Shown here: positions 7,623 to 16,360 of the stretch, piece after piece | Numbering within the stretch: position 1 is the stretch's first letter | Layout: the number at the start of each line of letters is the position of its first letter | DNA from: Salinibacterium hongtaonis | GTDB lineage: Bacteria; Actinomycetota; Actinomycetes; Actinomycetales; Microbacteriaceae | Assembly (NCBI RefSeq): GCF_003065485.1 | Contig: NZ_CP026951.1 | Span: 1,612,001 to 1,676,000 of the forward strand | Length of the DNA stretch: 64,000 bases | Direction of reading: 5' to 3' | The notes under the pieces: model-generated | The model's input: only the letters and a program-made list of their open reading frames with translations | Database searches by the model: none | What the model was told of the DNA's origin: nothing | Program-made: the position numbers and the translations under genes

Positions 7623-9185
7623 CTAGAAGGTGCCGAAGATGAAACCGACGACCACCAGTACGGTGACGCTGACCATCATTGTGCCCGCAGTAATCGCGAG
7701 GACGATGGGAAGACGGTTTCCCTCCGACTTGCGCGACATCGAGATGACGTCGCGCGGAGAGGTGTGTGTGCTGACGGCGCGGATGGCGCGCACAGGGGCG
7801 GAGTCACCCTCGATGTCATCACGGTCGGCCGCATCGATGATGGCATCGAGGTCGGAGTGGTCATAGCGAGCGGGATGGGATCCCGTTGTGCCAAGGGTGG
7901 ATGGCAGGCTGATGGAGCCCGTAATGAGAACCTCACCCGTCGCCGTAGCGAAGGGCACGCTCAGATCGGCACCGGTCGGGATCGACGGCATGACCAGAGC
8001 ATTGCTGGTGATCGGGCCGGTTGCCGTGCTTAGGTCGCGCGAGGTGGGCGCAGTTCCACCCTGGGTCACGTCGTCGATTGCCTGCTGCATCGTCCAATGC
8101 CCGACGGGGGCCGAATGTGGAGCCTGAACAACGTCGACGCCGCGATCGGATGCAATGGCATCGTTGAGGGGGGTCGGCGCCGGGTAATCCGCGAGCGAGA
8201 ACTGAGGAACAAACGCCGCAGGCGCCTCGGGAGCGGGGGCCTCGGGAGCAGGGGCCTGAAGAAACGCCTGAGGCTCCGCCGGAGCGAGAAGCTCAGCCAG
8301 AGTGGGCAGCTCGGTCGGGGATGTGCCGAGGGGGCTGCCCGTGGGCGGGGCAAGGTCACCAAGAACGACCGGCGCCTCAGGGGGCGCACTGAGGTCAAAG
8401 CTGTGCTCGAGCACAGGTTGAGCGCTCGGCTCTTCGGCGGGGAGCAGTTCACTGGCGACAAAGGATGCCTGAACGACCGTCTCCGGGGCAGGGGCGAAAA
8501 GGATTGGGGGTGCGAAACTGGGCTCGGATTCTGGCTGAGTCGGTGCCGACTCTGCCGTCTCCCTGGCTGCCTCGAGGGCGCGAAGTTCTCGTCTGGTTAG
8601 CGGGCGACCCGTGGGCAGTTCCGCAACCGATGATGTCTCGTCTGGGGTGTCTCCCGCGACCGCCGTCTCGGATGACTCGACAGCGCCAGAAGACAGCTCA
8701 CCATGCGCCGCAAGGTTGTGGTCGCCTTCAGCAACAGCGGTCTCGGCACGACCGTCATCGGCGGGGGTGGCGGACGGCAGAAATGCAAGTGCCGACGGCA
8801 ACCCTTCTGGCATTAACGGCCTGAGGGGTGTGGCAAAGCGTGGGAGGGAGTCGGAGCTCGCATCGTCGGCGACGGCTGGCTCTTCGCGAACACGAAATTC
8901 CCGAACACGAAACGAGCTCTCGGCCTGTGCTGATTCGGCAGCGAGGCGCAAGGCCCGTCGCCCGCCGGGCACGATCGGATTGCTAACCGTGGGAGTTTCT
9001 GACGAGTCGAAACGATCGGGTTCGTTCATAGCTGAGTTCTCGGGATGTGTGCTTCCGAAGCTTGCCAACGGAGCCTCCTCCGTCTGAATTCGGGCTGCAG
9101 AAAAGACCGCGTCGGCCTCGGCCTCGCGTTGGCTGTTCCTGACCTGCCTCCGCGAAAGCGGCTGCCGGTCATGCCACGCTGTCAT
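7623..9185 (-). CDS. Acidic, Pro/Ala/Glu-rich protein with a C-terminal membrane anchor
   Basis: A 520-residue protein starting at ATG 9185, two bases after the nadD stop. An upstream in-frame extension would overlap nadD and was rejected. The first ~60 residues are basic and Gln/Arg-rich (LSRRQVRNSQREAE). A similar basic motif (RPLTRRELRALEAARE) recurs near residue 205. Most of the remainder is low-complexity Pro, Ala, Glu and Ser. The C-terminus ends in one transmembrane helix (LPIVLAITAGTMMVSVTVLV) and a few outside residues. This suggests a tail-anchored protein with a long disordered cytoplasmic region. No enzymatic domain is seen. Function unknown; its place between nadD and rsfS suggests a housekeeping rather than acquired gene. 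Confidence 0.75.
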   Translation of the reverse strand: MTAWHDRQPLSRRQVRNSQREAEADAVFSAARIQTEEAPLASFGSTHPENSAMNEPDRFDSSETPTVSNPIVPGGRRALRLAAESAQAESSFRVREFRVREEPAVADDASSDSLPRFATPLRPLMPEGLPSALAFLPSATPADDGRAETAVAEGDHNLAAHGELSSGAVESSETAVAGDTPDETSSVAELPTGRPLTRRELRALEAARETAESAPTQPESEPSFAPPILFAPAPETVVQASFVASELLPAEEPSAQPVLEHSFDLSAPPEAPVVLGDLAPPTGSPLGTSPTELPTLAELLAPAEPQAFLQAPAPEAPAPEAPAAFVPQFSLADYPAPTPLNDAIASDRGVDVVQAPHSAPVGHWTMQQAIDDVTQGGTAPTSRDLSTATGPITSNALVMPSIPTGADLSVPFATATGEVLITGSISLPSTLGTTGSHPARYDHSDLDAIIDAADRDDIEGDSAPVRAIRAVSTHTSPRDVISMSRKSEGNRLPIVLAITAGTMMVSVTVLVVVGFIFGTF

Positions 9186-9187
9186 GT

Positions 9188-9790
9188 CTAACTCCGATAC
9201 AGATGGTGTTTGGCGATGTATTGAACTACTCCGTCGGGAACCAAATACCAAACCGGGAACCCCCGACCCACCCGGCTGCGACAATCCGTCGACGAGATTG
9301 CCAATGCAGGCACTTCGAGCAAGCTTACGTCCTGCTCGGGCAATCCGGAAATAGTGAGGGTGTGACCTGGCCGTGAGACTGCCACGAAGTGGGCAAGCTC
9401 AAAAAGCTCGTCCACGTCTTTCCAGTCGAAAATCTGGGCTATGGCATCGGCGCCCGTGATGAAGAACAGCTCCGCATCCGGGCGCGCTGCCCGGAGGTCC
9501 CGCAGAGTGTCGATCGTGTAGGTCGGCCGGTCTCGGTCGATATCGACGCGGCTAACCGTGAAGGAGGGGTTCGACGCGGTAGCGACCACCGTCATGAGGT
9601 AGCGGTGCTCGCTCGCGGTCGCACCCGGCTTTTGATACGGCTGCCCGGTTGGCACGAAGATGACCTCAGACAGGTTGAAGTGCTGCGCAACTTCGCTGGC
9701 TGCAACGAGGTGCCCGTTGTGGATCGGGTCAAACGTGCCACCCATGATCCCGACGCGGGGACGCCTGAGGTCGGGATCGACCGCGGTCAT
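9188..9790 (-). CDS. nadD: Nicotinate-nucleotide adenylyltransferase
   Basis: A 200-residue nucleotidyltransferase that makes deamido-NAD from nicotinate mononucleotide and ATP, the shared step of NAD synthesis and salvage. Residues 14-27 carry the [14 protein letters not shown] motif with the (H/T)xGH signature. The second signature [10 protein letters not shown] is near residue 165, and [11 protein letters not shown] is in the middle. Length matches bacterial NadD. It is followed in the same direction by the acidic membrane-anchored protein and rsfS, and preceded by a small membrane protein gene. Confidence 0.95.
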   Translation of the reverse strand: MTAVDPDLRRPRVGIMGGTFDPIHNGHLVAASEVAQHFNLSEVIFVPTGQPYQKPGATASEHRYLMTVVATASNPSFTVSRVDIDRDRPTYTIDTLRDLRAARPDAELFFITGADAIAQIFDWKDVDELFELAHFVAVSRPGHTLTISGLPEQDVSLLEVPALAISSTDCRSRVGRGFPVWYLVPDGVVQYIAKHHLYRS

Positions 9791-9805
9791 CGTTGGGGCG
9801 TTCGC

Positions 9806-10003
9806 CTAGTGGTGATCGCCGGCGTGGGGCGCCGAGCCACCGGTCTTGTGCTGGTGACGGTTCGCAACGTCGCGGAAGCTGTAGGTGACGAGGCCCAGAA
9901 CGAGAAAGACTCCTGCGGCGATGATGGGGAACCAGATCGGATCCATGATCATCGGAGCGAGCTCGTGGTGTTCTTCAGCAGCAAAGACGGCAAGGAATGA
10001 CAT
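9806..10003 (-). CDS. Small membrane protein
   Basis: A 65-residue protein with one transmembrane helix at about residues 23-44 (IWFPIIAAGVFLVLGLVTYS) between a His/Glu-containing N-terminus and a His-rich tail (RHQHKTGG...HAGDHH). The coding frame is supported by its position, 15 bases before nadD in the same direction. I recognise it only as a small actinobacterial protein of unknown function. The terminal histidines could bind metal, but no partner suggests this. Confidence 0.65.
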   Translation of the reverse strand: MSFLAVFAAEEHHELAPMIMDPIWFPIIAAGVFLVLGLVTYSFRDVANRHQHKTGGSAPHAGDHH

Positions 10004-10064
10004 TTGTTCTCCGTTCAGTGGCCAGGGCGCGGCACTCCCCCTAATCTACCGCGTGCGACAGGGT

Positions 10065-11342
10065 CTAGCTGCGCACTTGGCCAGAACCGCGCACGATCCA
10101 CTTGGTGCTGGTGAGTTCTGGCAACCCCATCGGGCCGCGCGCGTGAAGCTTCTGAGTGGAGATTCCTACTTCGGCGCCGAAGCCGAACTCTCCCCCGTCG
10201 GTAAAGCGAGTTGACGCATTCACCATGACGACCGCTGAATCCACCTCAGCGAGAAACCGCTCACTGCTGGTCAGATCCTGCGTGATGATCGACTCTGTGT
10301 GGTGAGTTGAATAGCGGCGGATGTGATCCATCGCGGCATCAATGTCGTCGACTACGCGCACAGCAAGATCAAGGCTCATGTATTCGGTAGCCCAGTCGTC
10401 TTCTGTCGCCGGCACAACATCGGCAACGATTGCGGCGGTTCGTTCGTCGCCGTGAATCGTGACGCCGGAATCGCGGAGCCGGGCCAGAACGGGCGGCAGA
10501 AGCCGCTCGGCAGAATCGGCGTGCACGAGAAGCGTTTCGAGGGCATTACACACGCTCGGCCGGTGGGTCTTGGCGTTGTGAACAATGGCGACCGCAGTGT
10601 CGAGGTCTGCCGAGGCGTCGAGAAACACGTGGACGACTCCGGCGCCGGTTTCGATCACGGGAACCTTGGCTTCTGTGACAACCGTCTGGATGAGGCTGGC
10701 ACTCCCCCGCGGAATCAACACGTCGACCAGCCCGCGCGCCCTCATGAGGTCCTTCGCCCCTTCACGACCGAACTCATCGATCGTTTGGACGAGCTCGGCA
10801 GGCAGGCCCACCGAAACGATCGCCTCCTGAATGAGCTCGACCAGCACACCATTGGAATTCTGCGCCGCACTGCCGCCCCGCAGCACAACCGCGTTTCCGC
10901 TCTTGAGAGCAAGGGATGCGATGTCGATCGTGACATTGGGCCGGGCTTCGTAGATGGCGCCCACCACGCCGAAAGGAACTCGCACCTGGGTGAGGTGGAT
11001 GCCGTTGGGCAGGGTCGACCCGCGCACAACCTGGCCGACCGGGTCGACCAGGGCAGCGACGTCGCGCACAGCATCCGCCAGCCCTTGCAAACGAGCGTCG
11101 GTGAGCCGTAGGCGGTCTTGGAGTCCCTCGCTCATGCCGCTTTCGCGGCCGTTAGCCACGTCGAGTTCATTGGCGGCGAGGATTCGCTCTGCGCCCGAGA
11201 GCACCGCGGCGGCAATGGCTTCGAGGGCAGCGTTCTTGACCTGCGCCGTAGCCGTCGCCAGATGCCGAGACGCCTCACGAGAGGCAACCAGCTTGTCGGT
11301 GATGGTAGGCGCAACCACGCTCTGCTCAGTCATGCTCCCCAT
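10065..11342 (-). CDS. proA: Gamma-glutamyl phosphate reductase
   Basis: An aldehyde-dehydrogenase-fold enzyme of about 425 residues that reduces gamma-glutamyl phosphate with NADPH to glutamate semialdehyde, the second step of proline synthesis. The substrate/cofactor region VPFGVVGAIYEARPNVT is near residue 122 and the catalytic cysteine sits in HRPSVCNALE at about residue 265. Two starts are possible, ATG 11342 or ATG 11333, and neither has a good Shine-Dalgarno. proB lies 30 bases upstream, so the pair is probably one transcript, with proB feeding its labile product directly to ProA. Confidence 0.95.
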   Translation of the reverse strand: MGSMTEQSVVAPTITDKLVASREASRHLATATAQVKNAALEAIAAAVLSGAERILAANELDVANGRESGMSEGLQDRLRLTDARLQGLADAVRDVAALVDPVGQVVRGSTLPNGIHLTQVRVPFGVVGAIYEARPNVTIDIASLALKSGNAVVLRGGSAAQNSNGVLVELIQEAIVSVGLPAELVQTIDEFGREGAKDLMRARGLVDVLIPRGSASLIQTVVTEAKVPVIETGAGVVHVFLDASADLDTAVAIVHNAKTHRPSVCNALETLLVHADSAERLLPPVLARLRDSGVTIHGDERTAAIVADVVPATEDDWATEYMSLDLAVRVVDDIDAAMDHIRRYSTHHTESIITQDLTSSERFLAEVDSAVVMVNASTRFTDGGEFGFGAEVGISTQKLHARGPMGLPELTSTKWIVRGSGQVRS

Positions 11343-11372
11343 CGTATCGCCGGGGAACGATGACCGATCGAC

Positions 11373-12203
11373 CTACTTTTCGGGCGGACCCGCTGCGAAC
11401 CACGTTCCGATGTCGGCGCCTCTCAGCGCCTCGTGCACGAGGCCCGTCGCCGTGAGCAAAACGGGAGTTCCGGCGCCAGCGGCAAGCCGCGCGGCGGCAA
11501 CTTTGGTGCGGGCGCCCCCCGTTCCAACGCCAGCCTCCCCGATTCCGCCGAACTCAATCGAGCTCAACGGATCTCCGAAGGCCACATCGTGGATGGCCTC
11601 CGCTCCGTGCTCCGACGGCGGCTTCGTGTAGAGGCTTTCGACATCGGAGAGCAGCACAAGCAGGTCGGCGTTGATGAGTCGAGCGACTCGCGCGGCCAAC
11701 GAGTCGTTGTCACCGAACCGAATCTCCTCTGTGGCAACGGTGTCGTTTTCGTTGACGATCGGCAGAATCCTCAGGTCAAGCAGACGCTCCATCGCTCGTC
11801 GAGCATTCGCGCGGTTTTCGGCGAGCTCAAGGTCGCCCGCGGTGAGCAGAACCTGGCCAGCCACGATGCCGTAGCGGCGCAGGCTCTCCTGGTACCGAAA
11901 GACGAGCACGTTTTGGCCGACGGCAGCGGCAGCCTGCTTGGTCGCGAGATCGGTCGGGCGCCCATCGAGCTTGAGAAACGGCAGCCCCGTCGCAATCGCC
12001 CCCGACGACACCAGAACGATCTGGGTTCCCCGGGAGTGCGCTTCGGCGAGAGCGTCGATCAAATGGTTGACCTGACCGGCGTTCTCGCCGCTGATAGACG
12101 AGGACCCCACCTTGACAACGACCCGACGTGCATTCGGGATATCCCGACGTGCGGAGACGAGGCTCAGAGTCGGAATGCTGCTGGTGGAGGGGTGCGCTGT
12201 CAT
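11373..12203 (-). CDS. proB: Glutamate 5-kinase, single-domain form
   Basis: A 276-residue amino-acid kinase that phosphorylates glutamate at the start of proline synthesis. It has VVVKVGSSSIS near residue 28, VLVSSGAIATG near 63, IVNENDTV near 150 and GGARTKVAAARLA near 229. The ~100-residue PUA domain found at the C-terminus of E. coli ProB is absent, as in several other lineages. The ATG at 12203 shares one base with the obgE stop, so translation is probably coupled to obgE. Confidence 0.95.
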   Translation of the reverse strand: MTAHPSTSSIPTLSLVSARRDIPNARRVVVKVGSSSISGENAGQVNHLIDALAEAHSRGTQIVLVSSGAIATGLPFLKLDGRPTDLATKQAAAAVGQNVLVFRYQESLRRYGIVAGQVLLTAGDLELAENRANARRAMERLLDLRILPIVNENDTVATEEIRFGDNDSLAARVARLINADLLVLLSDVESLYTKPPSEHGAEAIHDVAFGDPLSSIEFGGIGEAGVGTGGARTKVAAARLAAGAGTPVLLTATGLVHEALRGADIGTWFAAGPPEK

Positions 12204-13780
12204 CAGTCCTGAGTGTCGTCCGAATCGGTTGTGTGGTCTGAGATGCCGTCCGCGCCGCGGTCGCGGTCGACGGCGAATCCCTCGTCATCATGCCAGAGAC
12301 CGCTTTCACGCTCACGAATGAGCTCGGCGCGCGCAGCGGCCTTGGCATCCATGCGCTCGAAGTAGGCTTCGCGACGGGCATTTCGGGTGGGCCGGATACG
12401 TTCGCCGAGACGATCGTCCGTGCCACGGGGGCCGGTCAAGAGCTCGGCCGCACTCGTCATCGTCGGCTCCCAGTCGAAGATTACGCCCTCGCCCGGTCCA
12501 ATGATCACGGTGGAGCCGGCGATAGCGCCAGCCTTGAAGAGGGCGTTCTCGACACCGGCTTTGGCAAGGCGATCCGCAAGGAATCCCACGGCCTCGTCGT
12601 TGGTGAAATCGGTCTGGGCAACCCAGCGCTCCGGCTTGCCACCGATGATGCGGTAGATGTTGCCGTGCGTTCCGCCCTCCACCTTGACCTCGAACCCTGC
12701 GTCGTTGACGGCGCGGGGGCGAAGCACGATGCGCTCGCTCACGGGCTTGGCGGCCAGGGCGGCGCGGTTTTCGTCTACCAGCGCGCCGAGCGCATAGGAC
12801 AGCTCGCGGAGACCCTCGCGGCTCACAGCCGACACCTCGAAGACGCGGTATCCCCGCGCCTCAAGCTCGGGCCGCACGAGGCTGGCGAGATCCCGACCAT
12901 CGGGCACATCAACCTTGTTGAGCACGACGACCTGTGGACGCTCAAGGAGCGGAGTCTGACCCGCGGGTACCTCGTAGGAGCTGAGCTCAGAGAGGATGAT
13001 GTCGAGATCACTCAGCGGGTCGCGACCCGGTTCGAGGGTTGCGCAGTCCAAAACATGCACCAGGGCGCTGCACCGCTCGACGTGCCGCAGGAACTCGAGC
13101 CCGAGGCCCTTGCCCTCGCTGGCGCCCTCGATGAGGCCAGGAACATCGGCGATCGTGTAGCGAGATTCCCCCGCCTCCACAACACCGAGGTTCGGGTGAA
13201 GCGTGGTGAACGGGTAGTCCGCAATCTTGGGCTTGGCAGCCGACATCGCCGCAATCAGGCTCGACTTGCCTGCGGACGGGTAACCGACAAGCGCCACGTC
13301 TGCGACGACCTTGAGCTCGAGAAGGATGTCTCCCTCCCAGCCCGGAGTCCCGAGCAGAGCGAATCCGGGAGCCTTGCGCTTGGTGTTAGCAAGAGCAGCG
13401 TTGCCGAGCCCTCCCTGACCACCAGGGGCGACAACAATGCGCATTCCTGGCTCGTTGAGGTCGACGAGAACCTCGCCGGACGCATCTTTGACCACGGTGC
13501 CCACGGGCACCGGAAGCTCTTGCTCTGCGCCGGAGAGGCCGGCACGGTGATCGCCCATACCGGGCTGGCCGTTGTCAGAAGTGCGGTGCGGAGAGCGGTG
13601 GTAGTTCAGGAGGCTCGTCACCTGGGCGTCGCTGACGATGACGATGTCGCCGCCGTTGCCGCCGTTTCCGCCATCAGGGCCCGCGAGAGGTTTGAACTTC
13701 TCGCGCTTTACTGAGACACAGCCATTGCCACCATGACCCGAGCGCAGGTGCAGGGTCACTTGGTCCACGAAGGTTGCCAT
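12203..13780 (-). CDS. obgE: Obg-family GTPase
   Basis: A 525-residue GTPase involved in 50S assembly and stress signalling. The N-terminal glycine-rich Obg domain begins [19 protein letters not shown]. The G domain has G1 GYPSAGKSS near residue 166, G3 DVPG, and G4 NKVD near 288. The OCT domain follows at about 345-430 ([19 protein letters not shown]). The last ~60 residues are charged and lineage-specific. It lies 90 bases downstream of rpmA, the widely conserved rplU-rpmA-obg order, and runs directly into proB. Confidence 0.96.
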   Translation of the reverse strand: MATFVDQVTLHLRSGHGGNGCVSVKREKFKPLAGPDGGNGGNGGDIVIVSDAQVTSLLNYHRSPHRTSDNGQPGMGDHRAGLSGAEQELPVPVGTVVKDASGEVLVDLNEPGMRIVVAPGGQGGLGNAALANTKRKAPGFALLGTPGWEGDILLELKVVADVALVGYPSAGKSSLIAAMSAAKPKIADYPFTTLHPNLGVVEAGESRYTIADVPGLIEGASEGKGLGLEFLRHVERCSALVHVLDCATLEPGRDPLSDLDIILSELSSYEVPAGQTPLLERPQVVVLNKVDVPDGRDLASLVRPELEARGYRVFEVSAVSREGLRELSYALGALVDENRAALAAKPVSERIVLRPRAVNDAGFEVKVEGGTHGNIYRIIGGKPERWVAQTDFTNDEAVGFLADRLAKAGVENALFKAGAIAGSTVIIGPGEGVIFDWEPTMTSAAELLTGPRGTDDRLGERIRPTRNARREAYFERMDAKAAARAELIRERESGLWHDDEGFAVDRDRGADGISDHTTDSDDTQD

Positions 13781-13872
13781 TGCGTGATCCTTATCTGTTC
13801 GGGCCGTGAGGCCAGTGGAGAAACACGTAAGGGCGAGCCGAAGCTCGCCCCACGTGTGAAGTGTTGAACGCC

Positions 13873-14130
13873 TTAGGAGGCGGCCGCCACGATGTTGACA
13901 ACCTTGCGGCCGCCCTTCGCGCCGAACTCGACTGAGCCAGCGGCAAGAGCGAACAGGGTGTCGTCGCCGCCACGGCCGACGTTGACGCCGGGGTGGAAGT
14001 GCGTGCCGCGCTGGCGAACGATGATCTCGCCCGCGCTGACGACCTGGCCGCCGAAACGCTTTACGCCGAGGCGCTGTGCGTTGGAGTCGCGGCCGTTACG
14101 AGTGGACGATGCGCCCTTTTTATGTGCCAT
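13873..14130 (-). CDS. rpmA: 50S ribosomal protein L27
   Basis: An 85-residue protein with the classic L27 start [20 protein letters not shown] and the central motif [20 protein letters not shown]27 sits near the peptidyl-transferase centre, where its N-terminus contacts the tRNA ends. Here the N-terminus has no cleaved leader of the Firmicutes type. It lies 28 bases downstream of rplU in the same transcript. Confidence 0.97.
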   Translation of the reverse strand: MAHKKGASSTRNGRDSNAQRLGVKRFGGQVVSAGEIIVRQRGTHFHPGVNVGRGGDDTLFALAAGSVEFGAKGGRKVVNIVAAAS

Positions 14131-14158
14131 TTCTCAGCCCCTAATGCTCTCGGATGAC

Positions 14159-14467
14159 TTACTTGATGCCGGTGATCTTGACGCGGGTCAGCTCCGAGCG
14201 GTGGCCCTGGCGCTTCTTGTAACCGGTCTTGTTCTTGAACTTCTGGATGACGATCTTGGGGCCACGAAGGTCGCCGAGGACCTCTGCCGTGACCGTGACC
14301 TTCGCAAGCGACTTGGCGTCGTGCGTGATCTTGTCGCCGTCAACGAGCAGCACGGGTGCCAGCTCGATGTTGCCGTCTTTGTTGGCGGCGATGCGGTCCA
14401 GGACCACAACGGTGCCGACCTCGACCTTTTCCTGCCGACCACCGGCGCGCACGATTGCGTAAACCAC
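14159..14467 (-). CDS. rplU: 50S ribosomal protein L21
   Basis: A 102-residue protein starting at GTG 14467, with [17 protein letters not shown] at the N-terminus and [20 protein letters not shown] at the C-terminus, both characteristic of L21. Length matches the family. It is the first gene of the rplU-rpmA-obgE-proB-proA series and has a good promoter about 110 bases upstream. Confidence 0.97.
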   Translation of the reverse strand: MVYAIVRAGGRQEKVEVGTVVVLDRIAANKDGNIELAPVLLVDGDKITHDAKSLAKVTVTAEVLGDLRGPKIVIQKFKNKTGYKKRQGHRSELTRVKITGIK

Positions 14468-14850
14468 TTGGGAACCCTAACTACTTGAAAGAAGCGTCTC
14501 GATTTCACACGAAGCTGTCGCTTCGATGAAGAATTCGGCGTTGAAAGCGGGCTTTGCCAGCGCACGCCAAGGATCAATGCTAGTCGATGCAGTTCTGCCG
14601 GTCAAACCGAGTCCAGCATACCCGAAAGCGGACTACCCCACCGGTTGCAACAGAAGCCACAGCCAGGGAGCGTGCCCGCAAGCACGATCAGAGGAACGCC
14701 AGAGACGAACCTCACGCAATAAGAATAGACCGAGTTTGCGGGTTCTGCTGCGAGACGCGCCCTTATCCCCTTCTCTGGGAGCCGGATTCAAGCGCGGAGG
14801 GCGGCCGCGGCCTACTCTTGTCGGGGAAATTACGACGACACGAGGTGCCT
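14468..14850. other. Divergent intergenic region between rplU and the DUF4031 gene
   Basis: About 383 bases. It holds the rplU promoter (14577-14605) and an rplU leader of about 100 bases that could carry a regulatory structure; I did not find a clear one. The half nearer the DUF4031 gene must contain that gene's promoter, but no convincing hexamer pair stands out. No small gene or repeat is seen. Confidence 0.5.
14577..14605 (-). promoter_or_regulatory. Predicted sigma-A type promoter of rplU
   Basis: On the minus strand TTGACC (14605-14600) and TAGCAT (14582-14577) are separated by exactly 17 bases. Both hexamers are close to the consensus, and the pair points at rplU with a leader of roughly 100 bases. 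Confidence 0.6.
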
Positions 14851-15126
14851 GTGATTCTGATCGATCAGCCCATGTGGCCAGCGCACGGCACCCTGTGGGC
14901 GCACGTCGTCAGCGACTCGACACTCGACGAGCTACATGCTTTCGCAGCCAAGGCTGGCCTCGCTGCCCGGAGCTTCGACATCGATCACTACGACGTGCCA
15001 GCCGAACGCTACTCCTCGCTCGTTGAGCTGGGAGCTCATCCCGTGAGCAACCGGGAGCTAGTCACAAGGCTCCGGGACAGCGGGCTCAGGGTCAGGCAGC
15101 GAGATCGCCGTTTGCCCCCGCAGTGA
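14851..15126 (+). CDS. DUF4031 family protein
   Basis: A protein of about 91 residues, reading VILIDQPMWPAHGTLWAHVV at the start and HYDVPAERYSSLVELGAHPV further on, the hallmark of DUF4031. Function is unknown. The frame stays open far upstream, but that part is not protein-like. GTG 14851 was chosen because GAGG lies five bases before it and it gives the usual family length; GTG 14845 is the alternative. It is a single plus-strand gene between rplU and the membrane-anchored protein at 15154, which it meets convergently. Confidence 0.8.
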   Translation: MILIDQPMWPAHGTLWAHVVSDSTLDELHAFAAKAGLAARSFDIDHYDVPAERYSSLVELGAHPVSNRELVTRLRDSGLRVRQRDRRLPPQ

Positions 15127-15153
15127 GCGAGCATCGGATGTCGCCGAAACCGC

Positions 15154-16332
15154 TTATCGCGCCCACTCCACGCCGAAGCCAGGCGTCTCGCGCACAACCT
15201 CACCCGTTGCGACATCAACAAATCGAGTGACGATGGACGTCGCCCTGGCATAGGGGTAGTACGCATCGGAAACCATAGCGGCAACATTGGGAACCACCTC
15301 GACGGCCACCAGCTGGCCATCGGGAGAGACGGAAAACCCGTCGATGCCTTCTCCCTCGGCGGCGGCATAAAGAACCCGAGGGGTGGCTCCATCGTCAAGC
15401 ACGATCATCGAGTCGACGCGTCCACTCTCGGGGTCAACGACACCGATCTTGTGGATGCGCTCGGGGCCATCTCCCAGAAACTGGACACTGCCGCCGAAGA
15501 CGCTTCGCTCATCGAGCGGAGTTGGCCCAAACGGAGTCCCCTCCCGGCTCTCGGACGAAGCATCGGAGAGACCAAGCAAGACGGTGTCGTGATGGTCGCG
15601 CACGATTGCGGTGAGACCGTCGCTGGCGACCGCCTCGAGCCCCTCCCACTCACCGAAAGACTCGAGCACCGCGTTGTCGACCGGGTCGAGGAGCACAAGC
15701 TCCTCATCGGAACCCACGGCGAGCATTGTGGCATCGCCGCTCCACAGCCAGGCCGCCGTCTCGATCGGAGCTCCCCCTTCTCCCTCGACAACCTGCGGGG
15801 CGGCATCCGATTGCGGATCGAACCACATGAGCGTTGCCGCGTACTCGCGATCCAGCGGATCACCGGCGCTCGTAAAGGTGAACCCGACGAGGCCGCTTTC
15901 GCTCGCGCTGAGAAGATCGATTGTCCCGGCGCCAGGTAGCTCAACGGGGCGCGGTGAGCCTCCCGCTGCGCTCACGATCTCTAGAGAGTGCTCCGAAACG
16001 ACCCCTGCCCCATCCGGCACGCCAGTGAGGACGACGAGATCGCTTGCCGCGACGGCGAAGTCGATGATGTGTGGAGCAGAAAAGACAGGCTCTTCACTGC
16101 CGTCTGGGCCGTCGAGGGCGACTCGGACGATCGCATCGTCGCCGCCGTCTGCCGGGTCGGCACGATCAAGAACGTACGCAGTGTCGACGGCAGGTGTTTC
16201 GGCCGGTGACGCCCCGTCTGAGCTCGAGCCACGCATCCACCAGGTGACCGCGACAATCGCACCCACAAGCACGGCGACGCCGAGCACCGCGATCACAATC
16301 GCGGTTGCTCGGCGTCTAGGAGAAGCGCTCAT
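15154..16332 (-). CDS. Membrane-anchored extracytoplasmic protein, possibly beta-propeller
   Basis: A 392-residue protein. Residues 11-33 form one transmembrane helix (AIVIAVLGVAVLVGAIVAVTW) after a short Arg-rich N-terminus, so the remaining ~355 residues are probably outside. That part is acidic and strongly beta-patterned, with repeated phrases such as LWSGDATMLAVGSDEELVLL and FSVSPDGQLVAVEV, like WD40/TolB-type blades. I cannot assign a family. It lies 28 bases downstream of rne in the same direction, so it may be read from the rne transcript. Confidence 0.75.
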   Translation of the reverse strand: MSASPRRRATAIVIAVLGVAVLVGAIVAVTWWMRGSSSDGASPAETPAVDTAYVLDRADPADGGDDAIVRVALDGPDGSEEPVFSAPHIIDFAVAASDLVVLTGVPDGAGVVSEHSLEIVSAAGGSPRPVELPGAGTIDLLSASESGLVGFTFTSAGDPLDREYAATLMWFDPQSDAAPQVVEGEGGAPIETAAWLWSGDATMLAVGSDEELVLLDPVDNAVLESFGEWEGLEAVASDGLTAIVRDHHDTVLLGLSDASSESREGTPFGPTPLDERSVFGGSVQFLGDGPERIHKIGVVDPESGRVDSMIVLDDGATPRVLYAAAEGEGIDGFSVSPDGQLVAVEVVPNVAAMVSDAYYPYARATSIVTRFVDVATGEVVRETPGFGVEWAR

Positions 16333-16360
16333 ACCTCACTCGGCGGTCAGCAGCAGCGGT

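Noticed and set aside
12290..13714. A 474-codon plus-strand open frame
   Set aside because: It is the antisense of obgE, whose GTPase motifs are complete on the minus strand.
14468..14576. An autoregulatory L21 leader RNA
   Set aside because: The rplU leader is long enough, but no conserved structure could be recognised by eye.
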